A stretch of 60,006 nucleotides of DNA from contig CAJXBG010000011.1 of assembly GCA_913050215.1 (NCBI GenBank), positions 1 to 60,006 of the forward strand, read 5' to 3'. The translations under genes were made by a program, and so were the position numbers. The stretch's first letter is position 1; every line of letters begins with the position of its first letter. The notes below the pieces were generated by a model. That model did no database searches, had not been told where the DNA came from, and was given only the letters and a program-made list of their open reading frames with translations. This document shows positions 53,524 to 60,006 of the stretch, piece after piece. The stretch comes from an uncultured Gammaproteobacteria bacterium. Lineage in GTDB: Bacteria > Pseudomonadota > Gammaproteobacteria > Pseudomonadales > Azotimanducaceae.

Positions 53524-54734
53524 GCAGACCTCTCGATGGCATTCGAATACTCGATTTCACCCACGTGCTTGCGGGTCCCTTTGCTACCCGCATTCTAGGG
53601 GATATGGGCGCGGACGTGGTCAAAGTTAATTCGATAGATCGCGCAACCGGCGTCAACCTTGCGACTCACCCCTACTTCTTGCAATTCAATCGTAACAAGC
53701 GCTCTCTCGCCTTAGATATGGCTCAAGAGGCAAGCCGTGCAATCAGCCGTAAGCTCTGCGATGAAGCGGACATCGTCATTAACAACTTTTCAGTTGGTGT
53801 ATTAAAGAGATGGGGCATTGATTTCGACACAGTCGCTGAAACCAATGCAGGCGTAATCTATGCTGAAATGTCCGGCATGGGAGACACGGGCCCGTGGTCA
53901 AAGTTTGTGACTTATGCGCCGACGATCCATGCGCTCTCGGGGCTAACACACCTGACCGGCGTACCCGGACGAGAAGATATTGGCCTCGGTTTTTCTTACA
54001 ACGACCATCAAGCAGGTCTACATGCCGTTGTCGCAATTTTGGCCGCGCTAGAAGCTCGCAACCGAACGGGCAAAGGGCAACGTATCGACATGTCCCAGTT
54101 CGAGGTTGGGGTTAACTTCTCGGGCCCCTCATTACTCGACTGGTTCGCTAACGGCAACGCAGCAAGACCGACAGGAAACAAACTACCCTACGATCATGCA
54201 GCACCTCACAATTGCTACAAATGTGCGGACACAATCGATGACAGTATTGAAAACGAGCGCTGGATCGCCATCGCCTGCATGGACGAAAATCAATGGCAGG
54301 CTTTCAAAAATGTGATGGGCAATCCTGACTGGGCGAACAGCCCGCAATTCAATAGTGCTGCCGAAAGAGTCAACGCAAGCGACGAGCTCGATCAGGCGAT
54401 ATCCGCGTGGACTCTGGATCTTGAAGCTGCTGAAGTGATGGAACAGTGCCAGCGTGCCGGTGTGCCTGCGGGCATTGTGCAAAATGGCGTGGACCTAATA
54501 GAGAAAGATCCACAACTCGCAGCATATGATTTCTTTCAACCCATGGAAGGCGAACATCCGGAATATGGCACGATGACAGGAGACCGACTGCCGCTGTATT
54601 TCAGTGCAACGCCGTGCGATGACTATCCACGTACCCGAGAACTTGGCGAAGATAACGCCGCAGTTTTAACAGACTGGCTTCAAATGTCACCCGAGGAATA
54701 TCGAGTCCATGACGAAAGTGGCTTGCTCAAGTAA
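53520..54734 (+). CDS. family III CoA-transferase, catalytic subunit of tandem pair
   Basis: 404 aa. LDGIRILDFTHVLAGPFATRIL and MGADVVKVN at the start and NKRSLALD match the family. Asp162 in YNDHQAGLHAV is in the catalytic position. Other hallmarks are TGKGQRIDMSQFE and the C-terminal AGVPAGIVQNGVDL. The ATG lies inside the preceding gene's stop overlap, so translation is coupled and equal subunit amounts are expected. It is followed 33 bp later by the S9 peptidase gene. Confidence 0.9.
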   Translation: MSRPLDGIRILDFTHVLAGPFATRILGDMGADVVKVNSIDRATGVNLATHPYFLQFNRNKRSLALDMAQEASRAISRKLCDEADIVINNFSVGVLKRWGIDFDTVAETNAGVIYAEMSGMGDTGPWSKFVTYAPTIHALSGLTHLTGVPGREDIGLGFSYNDHQAGLHAVVAILAALEARNRTGKGQRIDMSQFEVGVNFSGPSLLDWFANGNAARPTGNKLPYDHAAPHNCYKCADTIDDSIENERWIAIACMDENQWQAFKNVMGNPDWANSPQFNSAAERVNASDELDQAISAWTLDLEAAEVMEQCQRAGVPAGIVQNGVDLIEKDPQLAAYDFFQPMEGEHPEYGTMTGDRLPLYFSATPCDDYPRTRELGEDNAAVLTDWLQMSPEEYRVHDESGLLK

Positions 54735-54767
54735 CCCTTGCAATAACCCTGATAAGTAAACCCGACC

Positions 54768-56714
54768 ATGTCATTAACGGATACAAATATGAAAGCAACA
54801 CTTGGCTCCTGGCTCTCTCCTATTACTAGCGATTTGATTGTCGCCGACACCATAGGAATCTCTTCTTCTTGCTGGCATCAGGGCGCTTTGTACTGGATTG
54901 AATCTCGACCCCAGGAAGCAGGCCGCAACGTACTAGTAAAGAGAAATGAGGACGGTACGGAAAAAGATATCAATCCCGCGCCTTACAACATTCGCACACG
55001 TGTTCATGAATATGGTGGCGGTGCGTGGCTACTGCACGAGGGCGCTTTATACTTCTCCAACTTTGCTGATCAGCAGCTTTATGTGCAGTCACTCAATGAA
55101 GACACGCCCTCGCAACTAACGGATGCAGCAGGTTTGCGTTTCGCCGACGGTTGCGTTGACGCAAAGCGAAACCGGATAATTTGTGTGGTTGAAGATCACC
55201 GCGCGGAGGGCGAGGCGGTAAACTATCTCGGCGCCGTCGATCTTCAATCTGGAGAGGTCGCAGTTCTAACGCGAGGTCACGACTTCTATTCATCACCCAC
55301 AGTCAGTCCAAACGGTGACCAAATCGCTTTCATGAGCTGGAACCATCCAGACATGCCTTGGGATGAGACGATTATTTGGACCTCAGATCTGAATGAAAAC
55401 GGCTTATTGTCAGAACCTATTCAGGTCGCCGGAGGTAAAAAGGGCACACAAAAAATATCGGCCCAGCAGCCGATTTTCTCCCCCTCGGGTGAACTCTTCT
55501 TCATCACTGACGAATCTGGTTGGTGGAATATTTACCGTCAGGGTGCAAAGGCAAGTATATGCCCGATGGAAGCTGAATTTGGCGGTCCTCATTGGGTGTT
55601 TGGCATGCACTCCTACGACTTTCTCAGCGCCAACCAACTTGTATGCAACTACGGCACAGGAAACGTCAGCCAATTAGCCATGCTTGACATTGCGTCAGGT
55701 GAAATCACGGACATCCCACTGCCCTATACTGATCTTGGCGGCATATCGCTTAATGGCGAGACATTGACGACAGGCGCAGCTTCACCGATCACATTTCCCG
55801 AGTTGATCACCGTCGATCTGAATCAAGGTAGTCATCAGGTGTTCAAACGGTCAACCACACTGACGCTGGATGAGGGGTACTATTCAGTACCCGAAACAAT
55901 CGAGTTTCCAACCGCTAATAACCAGACCGCGCACGGGTTCTATTATCCCCCCGCGAATAAAAATTATCACGCCAGCGACGATGAAACTCCGCCATTAGTG
56001 GTCATGATGCATGGAGGGCCTACTGGAGCGACCCATAGTGTGCTGAATCTAAAAACCCAATTCTGGACCAGTCGCGGCTTCGCAGTGCTGGACCTGAATT
56101 ATCGAGGTTCAACCGGTTACGGACGCGAGTATCGCGACAGACTTTTCAAACAATGGGGCATTGTTGATGTTGAAGATGCAGACTTTGGCGCTAGATATTT
56201 AGTGCAGCAAGGAAAAGCAGATGGCGACCGGCTAGCCATTCGTGGCGGCAGCGCGGGAGGATACACGACGCTTTCAGCACTCACTTTTACTGAGACATTT
56301 AAAGCCGGAGCCAGTCACTTTGGCGTGGGTGACCTCGAAGCCCTTGCCAAAGACACACACAAATTCGAAGCCCGTTATCTCGACAGCATGATTGGTGCCT
56401 ATCCGCAAGAAATCGAAACCTATCAGGCAAGATCTCCGATAAACCACGTTGATCAGATGGCTAGTCCTTGCATCTTTTTTCAAGGTCTGGAAGACAAAGT
56501 CGTACCGCCAAATCAGGCGGAGACAATGGTTGCAGCGCTAACAGAAAAAGGTGTGCCTGTCGCTTACGTGCCATTCGAAGGAGAGCAACACGGGTTTCGT
56601 ATCGCTGAGAATATCAAGCGATGTCTCGATCTCGAATTATACTTTTATGGTCGCGTATTTGGTTTTAGCCCAGCGGATGATATTGAACCCATCGCAATCA
56701 TCAATCTCGATTAG
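54768..56714 (+). CDS. prolyl-oligopeptidase-family (S9) serine peptidase
   Basis: 648 aa. An N-terminal beta-propeller (repeats such as GDQIAFMSWNHPDMPWDETIIW) precedes the C-terminal alpha/beta-hydrolase domain from about 390: VVMMHGGPTGATHS, DLNYRGSTGYGREYRD, the nucleophile motif RGGSAGGYT, then GLEDKVVPP (Asp) and EGEQHGFR (His). No signal peptide, so it is probably cytoplasmic and cleaves short peptides or acyl-peptides. ATG at 54768 is taken; ATG at 54789 is an alternative, and neither has a strong ribosome-binding site. Confidence 0.9.
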   Translation: MSLTDTNMKATLGSWLSPITSDLIVADTIGISSSCWHQGALYWIESRPQEAGRNVLVKRNEDGTEKDINPAPYNIRTRVHEYGGGAWLLHEGALYFSNFADQQLYVQSLNEDTPSQLTDAAGLRFADGCVDAKRNRIICVVEDHRAEGEAVNYLGAVDLQSGEVAVLTRGHDFYSSPTVSPNGDQIAFMSWNHPDMPWDETIIWTSDLNENGLLSEPIQVAGGKKGTQKISAQQPIFSPSGELFFITDESGWWNIYRQGAKASICPMEAEFGGPHWVFGMHSYDFLSANQLVCNYGTGNVSQLAMLDIASGEITDIPLPYTDLGGISLNGETLTTGAASPITFPELITVDLNQGSHQVFKRSTTLTLDEGYYSVPETIEFPTANNQTAHGFYYPPANKNYHASDDETPPLVVMMHGGPTGATHSVLNLKTQFWTSRGFAVLDLNYRGSTGYGREYRDRLFKQWGIVDVEDADFGARYLVQQGKADGDRLAIRGGSAGGYTTLSALTFTETFKAGASHFGVGDLEALAKDTHKFEARYLDSMIGAYPQEIETYQARSPINHVDQMASPCIFFQGLEDKVVPPNQAETMVAALTEKGVPVAYVPFEGEQHGFRIAENIKRCLDLELYFYGRVFGFSPADDIEPIAIINLD

Positions 56715-56744
56715 TATTAAAAATCAGGGTGAGGTTATGCCTAC

Positions 56745-57227
56745 ATGATCGACAAAAACCTACTGATTTTGCAGATCATTGCTGACCTAAACGCCGCTAT
56801 TCAAACAGCGCTGGCTGCCGCAGACGATGCGCGGGCAACCGCAACGAACAAGGAAAACGTGGCTGAAAACCGATACGACACATTGGGACTTGAAGCAGCG
56901 TACCTTGCCCATGGACAGTCAGAACGCGTAATGCAGCTCAACGCGGCACTCGAAGCATTTCAAAACCTGAAAATAGTGCCCGACAATCACCCCGTCGTAA
57001 TGACTGGCTCGTTGGTCACGTTGCTAGACAATTCAAACGCTCAACGTGTCGTCTTCATTGGACCCTCAGCCGGAGGGCGCGTCATCGATTTTGAAAGCAA
57101 ACAGATCACGATTATTACTCAGCAATCCCCCTTGGGTGCTGCATTGGCGGATGCCGCTTGCGAAGATGAAATCTCCGCTAAAATCGCCGGCAAAATGGTA
57201 AGTTACACAATCACTTCAATTTGTTGA
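56745..57227 (+). CDS. GreA/GreB C-terminal-domain protein
   Basis: 160 aa. Residues 1-70 are a helical, Ala-rich coiled-coil-like segment (AAADDARATATNKENVAENRY), and the C-terminal half has VFIGPSAGGRVI, then ITTQQSPLGAAL-like and KIAGKMVSYTITSI, matching the FKBP-like C-domain of Gre transcript-cleavage factors. The N-terminal part lacks the acidic tip motif of GreA/GreB, so it may bind RNA polymerase without stimulating cleavage. A three-codon reading frame (ATG at 56736) overlaps its start codon and sits on GTGAGG, suggesting re-initiation. It follows the S9 peptidase gene by 30 bp. Confidence 0.78.
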   Translation: MIDKNLLILQIIADLNAAIQTALAAADDARATATNKENVAENRYDTLGLEAAYLAHGQSERVMQLNAALEAFQNLKIVPDNHPVVMTGSLVTLLDNSNAQRVVFIGPSAGGRVIDFESKQITIITQQSPLGAALADAACEDEISAKIAGKMVSYTITSIC

Positions 57228-57242
57228 TAGCAGCTTGCTATC
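57226..57242. repeat. hairpin immediately after the Gre-like gene
   Basis: GATAGCA-GCT-TGCTATC is a perfect 7-bp stem with a 3-nt loop, overlapping the last bases of the stop codon. No T-run follows, so it is a weak candidate for intrinsic termination; it may protect the mRNA 3' end. Confidence 0.4.
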
Positions 57243-57253
57243 GCTGCAACATC

Positions 57254-57284
57254 TTGGACAAATGATCTCGCGGCAAATATTAAT
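57254..57284 (+). promoter_or_regulatory. possible sigma-70 promoter for SDR gene
   Basis: TTGGAC at 57254-57259 with an 18-bp spacer to TATTAA at 57278-57283, in an AT-rich stretch about 70 bp before the SDR start codon. Four of six bases match the -10 consensus; five of six match the -35 if TTGACA is allowed one shift. It is a by-eye call. Confidence 0.3.
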
Positions 57285-57350
57285 AATGATATATTAGCTG
57301 CTGTTGCGATTTTTCAATAATCTGATCTTCAACCCAAACTACAAAGAGCA

Positions 57351-58106
57351 ATGACAATGAATGAATTCGACCTAACAGGCAAAGTAGCCGTCGTCACTGG
57401 CGGGGGACAAGGGATTGGTGAGGGTATCGCTAAAAGTATGGCCGGCGCTGGCGCGGCCGTCATCGTTGCATCACGGTCAAAAGACAAAATCGAACGTGTT
57501 GCCGAAGAGATCCGAAGCGCTGGCGGCAAGGCGCTAGCAGTGCCTGCGGATGTCACTGACAGAGGTGCATTGGTTAATCTTGCCGAGACTGCCATAAGTA
57601 CTTTCGGAGGTCTCCACTGCTGGGTAAATAACGCCGGCGGATCACCTGTTAGAGCGGCATTGAATGAACTCCCCGATGAGGAGTGGGGGGCATGTATTGA
57701 TTTGAATCTAACCGCTGTCTGGAAGGGTTCTGTTATCGCATTTGAGTATATGAAGGAGGGCGGAAGCATTATCCAGATTTCGTCACCTGCAGGCGATCGC
57801 GCCGTTCCCGGCAGCGGGCACTATGGCGCAGCCAAAGCGGCTGTGAACTCTTTGACGAAAACCCTGTCGCTGGAATTTGCGCCTAGTGTCACCGTCAATG
57901 GTATTTCGCCAGGATATATACCTACCGAAGTCATGATGAAAGCATTGCAGACAGATGAGGAAGCACTGGCCGAAATGGCGCAAGCACGCATTCCCCTTAA
58001 ACGTCTGGGCAAGCCTAAAGATATAGGCTCAACTGCAGTATATCTGGCTAGTGAGGCAGGCAGCTGGGTAACAGGACAGACCTTAATTGTTGCAGGTGGC
58101 ATTTAA
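57351..58106 (+). CDS. short-chain dehydrogenase/reductase (FabG-like)
   Basis: 251 aa. Coenzyme loop VVTGGGQGIGEGIAK (T-G-x3-G-I-G), NNAGG, catalytic Ser in QISSPAG and HYGAAKAAVNSL with Tyr and Lys. The C-terminal GQTLIVAGGI is typical of the FabG-like group. Starts are possible at 57351 or 57357; GAGC lies just upstream. It probably reduces or oxidises a 3-keto/3-hydroxy group. It converges with the HAD gene, which ends 37 bp away. Confidence 0.9.
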   Translation: MTMNEFDLTGKVAVVTGGGQGIGEGIAKSMAGAGAAVIVASRSKDKIERVAEEIRSAGGKALAVPADVTDRGALVNLAETAISTFGGLHCWVNNAGGSPVRAALNELPDEEWGACIDLNLTAVWKGSVIAFEYMKEGGSIIQISSPAGDRAVPGSGHYGAAKAAVNSLTKTLSLEFAPSVTVNGISPGYIPTEVMMKALQTDEEALAEMAQARIPLKRLGKPKDIGSTAVYLASEAGSWVTGQTLIVAGGI

Positions 58107-58142
58107 CCGTATCAGGGAGCGCTTTGCGCTACCCAGCTGACA

Positions 58143-58943
58143 TCACAAAACAGCCAGGAGACGGGCTACCACACCGCTTACGCCCTCACCCTCAAGGATT
58201 TCTTTGGCTGAGTCTTTTGCAAACGCATCACCATGGGCGGGCGTGCCACTATAGCCAGCCCACGACAGCATCGACACGTCGTTAATGCCATCACCAATGG
58301 CAAGCACCTGCGATTGTTCCACTCCCAGGTCGCTAGCAATCATCGCTAGCGCATTGCCCTTGCTAGCACGGGGTTCATGTATCGCCGTCACTGTAGTGAA
58401 GTCTAACAGCGCGACCCTACTGCCATATCGAGCTTCCAGCATACGATGCACATCGCTAGAGGATTGTTCATTACTCACGATATCAATACCGGTTGCCTTG
58501 ACACCAGATTCGTGGGGTCTTGGATGCATCTCGATTTTAACACCAGACACTGCCGCAAAAAATTCTGCAGCCGGCGTCATGTCAGTCACCAAATACCGTT
58601 CATGATCAAACCAGGCCAAACTGTACCCGTGCTTTACCGCAAATTCGTAGAGCTCTAAAGCAATGTCTTGATCGATTGAGTAAGCATGACGCAGTTCACC
58701 ATTGGGGTGATGAATAGAGGCCCCTTGTTGACAGATGATCGGTTCCTCAATACCAAGATGATTCGCAATAGGTGCTGTACCGGGATACATGCGACCGGTT
58801 GCTAGCATGACGACTATTCCACTCGCTTTAAGAGCCGCCACAGCCTCTACCACAGAATCGTCTGGCACCGCATCATACGGCACCCCCGGCGCAAGCAGCG
58901 TGCCGTCAATATCTAGGGCAACCAGTTTTATATTCTGAGACAT
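58143..58943 (-). CDS. Cof-type HAD-IIB phosphatase
   Basis: 266 aa. Motif I is VALDIDGTLL with the nucleophile Asp, motif II ATGRMYPG, motif III the RASKGNALA lysine and motif IV AIGDGINDVSML. Length and order fit the Cof subfamily, which dephosphorylates sugar phosphates and cofactor precursors. The substrate is unknown. It stands between two + strand genes. Confidence 0.9.
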   Translation of the reverse strand: MSQNIKLVALDIDGTLLAPGVPYDAVPDDSVVEAVAALKASGIVVMLATGRMYPGTAPIANHLGIEEPIICQQGASIHHPNGELRHAYSIDQDIALELYEFAVKHGYSLAWFDHERYLVTDMTPAAEFFAAVSGVKIEMHPRPHESGVKATGIDIVSNEQSSSDVHRMLEARYGSRVALLDFTTVTAIHEPRASKGNALAMIASDLGVEQSQVLAIGDGINDVSMLSWAGYSGTPAHGDAFAKDSAKEILEGEGVSGVVARLLAVL

Positions 58944-59250
58944 AAGAATCTTCCGTTCATAGTATGAAAATAAATCGAATCATAAGCCCTGCTTGAAGGG
59001 AAAATGCATGCCGGCATACTCTGAGACTCAGAAAAATACGTGCGATCTTGAACCCGTCGCCACTGCAGGTTCGTATGCCTGAACTTTTGCCAGTCGTCTA
59101 AACTTGCGCGCAAGCCTCATCATGATGCTTATGAAATCTAACCCGCACACTTTTTCTAAACCATTTAGGTGATGGTGATAAGTTCTTAAAATAGCGGTAT
59201 GGTGCCTAGGATATGTCATCATCCGGGAATTGAACAGACCTCGCTCGGCT
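58944..59250. other. 307-bp intergenic region, no gene recognised
   Basis: It separates the divergent HAD phosphatase and the CoA-transferase remnant. A 12-bp palindrome, CTTGCGCGCAAG, lies at 59103-59114, but such sequences occur by chance about fifteen times in 60 kb. No tRNA or clear promoter was found. Confidence 0.3.
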
Positions 59251-59607
59251 ATGCCTCAAACTCAAGAAAAGCCACTACAAAAACTTCGGGTCGTTGAAAT
59301 ATCAAGCAGCGCCCCGGCTGCTGCGTGTGGTAGGCATCAGCTTGATCACCCTGACCTTGGCGTCCATAAAAATGCGGGCTTCCCATACGCCTTTCAACAC
59401 AGCAATTTACTATCGGAACAAGCCTCTGCTCGTCTCGGGCAACATTCCAGAACCTTGCTATGCACTGCGCTGAATTTGAACGACGAGGAAATCAACAGAT
59501 TATTTGCTTCCGGCGTCTCGGGGGAAAATGGAAACGGCTCTAAACAGCTTAAACAGCTAAAGCCCGCTAATAATCTCAAAAAAATAATCTCCAACAACGA
59601 TAGGTGA
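59251..59607 (+). pseudogene. CoA-transferase (family III) remnant with large internal in-frame deletion
   Basis: The ATG at 59251 (or TTG at 59230) opens a frame of 118 codons. Residues after the start (PLQKLRVVEISSSAPAAACGR) are the N-terminal strand and helix of a CaiB/BaiF transferase. They run straight into LDHPDLGVHKNAGFPYAFQHS and ASARLGQHSRTLL with LNDEEINRL, which are the family's last 80 residues. About 270-300 central residues are gone, including the catalytic Asp region, yet the frame is kept. A stop codon ends it 5 bp before the next gene. It is most likely a decayed gene, though a short expressed protein cannot be ruled out. Confidence 0.78.
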
Positions 59608-59612
59608 CAAAG

Positions 59613-60006
59613 ATGGCTTTTAAACATATCGAAGTAGAACGCAAGAATCGCATCGCCACTATTTGGCTTAATCGCCCGCGATATCGAAACGCACAATCAA
59701 GACTGTTGCTTGATGAGATGACGGATGCATTTAAACAACTAGATTATGACAACGAAATAAAGGTGATTATTCTTGCGGGTCGCGGCGAACACTTTTCTGC
59801 CGGCCATGATCTGGGCACACCGGAAGAAAAAGAAGATGCATCCACCAAACCATTTGGCGATGGCACAATGGGCAGGCTCAACCGCTCATGGCATCTCTAC
59901 ATTGAGAACTCGCTACGCTGGCGTGATGTAAAAAAACCAACAATTGCCGCTGTACAGGGTTACTGTATTTTTGGTGGCTTTATGGTTGCCTCGTGTATGG
60001 ACCTGA
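59613..60006 (+). CDS. enoyl-CoA hydratase-family protein, 3' end beyond window
   Basis: 131 codons are visible before the window ends. IATIWLNRPRYRNAQS opening, FSAGHDLGTPEEKED (first oxyanion-hole region) and AAVQGYCIFGGFMVAS (second) mark a crotonase. The start ATG follows TAGGTGAC, 5 bp after the CoA-transferase remnant, so the two were one transcript. His in SAGHDLG replaces the more usual Ala-Asp, a form seen in some enoyl-CoA hydratases from mixed catabolic clusters. Confidence 0.87.
   Translation, partial: MAFKHIEVERKNRIATIWLNRPRYRNAQSRLLLDEMTDAFKQLDYDNEIKVIILAGRGEHFSAGHDLGTPEEKEDASTKPFGDGTMGRLNRSWHLYIENSLRWRDVKKPTIAAVQGYCIFGGFMVASCMDL

Noticed and set aside
1-60006. CRISPR arrays, insertion sequences, integrases, tRNA/rRNA genes, toxin-antitoxin or classical defence systems.
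   Set aside because: No direct-repeat arrays, transposase or recombinase motifs, cloverleaf sequences or recognisable defence proteins were seen on either strand.

Overview
The window reads as a chromosomal stretch of a Gram-negative, probably marine, gammaproteobacterial heterotroph. This is inferred from roughly 50% G+C by eye, Sec/Tat signal peptides, a multihaem c-type cytochrome, an atu/mcc-type acyl-CoA carboxylase cluster and the general gene style. No rRNA, tRNA, insertion sequence, integrase, phage gene or CRISPR array was found. Nearly every gene is metabolic, and CoA-linked chemistry dominates: three intact family III CoA-transferases plus a fourth collapsed by an internal deletion, three enoyl-CoA hydratase-family genes (one cut by the window edge), two acyl-CoA dehydrogenases and a biotin-dependent carboxylase.

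Layout. 1-3.1 kb: an AlkC-like DNA glycosylase with an Ig-like tail, a possible tiny minus-strand gene, a zinc-ribbon Nudix hydrolase and a beta-hydroxyacid-dehydrogenase-like protein. 3.1-3.6 kb: an intergenic region with two hairpins. 3.6-11.6 kb: PQQ-type sugar dehydrogenase, an alpha/beta hydrolase whose nucleophile is Ala, a CoA-transferase, a methyltransferase, a Tat-exported dienelactone-hydrolase-like protein, a nitronate monooxygenase and an MFS transporter. 11.7-24.6 kb: small-molecule kinase-like protein, spermidine-synthase-like protein, carotenoid oxygenase, zinc alcohol dehydrogenase, metallo-beta-lactamase-fold enzyme, metallophosphoesterase, two more MFS carriers, an esterase and a long ADP-ribosylglycohydrolase-family protein.

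24.7-34.0 kb is the clearest pathway: enoyl-CoA hydratase, TetR regulator, AtuA (DUF1446), biotin carboxylase/BCCP subunit, carboxyltransferase subunit and two dissimilar acyl-CoA dehydrogenases. It resembles acyclic-terpenoid (atu) or leucine/isovalerate (liu/mcc) catabolism but has its own composition. 34.1-38.0 kb is a minus-strand three-subunit molybdenum hydroxylase followed by a MoaD/ThiS-like protein ending in Gly-Gly. 38.2-46.4 kb holds an SDR, a penicillin-acylase-family Ntn hydrolase with no visible signal peptide, an NfsA-like nitroreductase, a free-standing LanC-like protein with a CCG zinc motif, a SulP anion transporter and an orphan protein. 46.5-60 kb holds an enoyl-CoA hydratase, an exported amidohydrolase, a nitroreductase, an octahaem cytochrome with HEAT/TPR-like tail, a tandem CoA-transferase pair in which only one partner keeps the catalytic Asp, an S9 peptidase, a GreA/GreB-C-domain protein, an SDR, a HAD phosphatase, the CoA-transferase remnant and a partial enoyl-CoA hydratase.

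The most interesting leads are the LanC-like protein and its acylase/nitroreductase neighbours, the split CoA-transferase pair, the atu-like cluster with a likely heteromeric acyl-CoA dehydrogenase, the in-frame-deleted CoA-transferase, the Ser-to-Ala hydrolase and the carrier protein beside the molybdenum hydroxylase. All functional calls come from reading the sequence; no database search was run.
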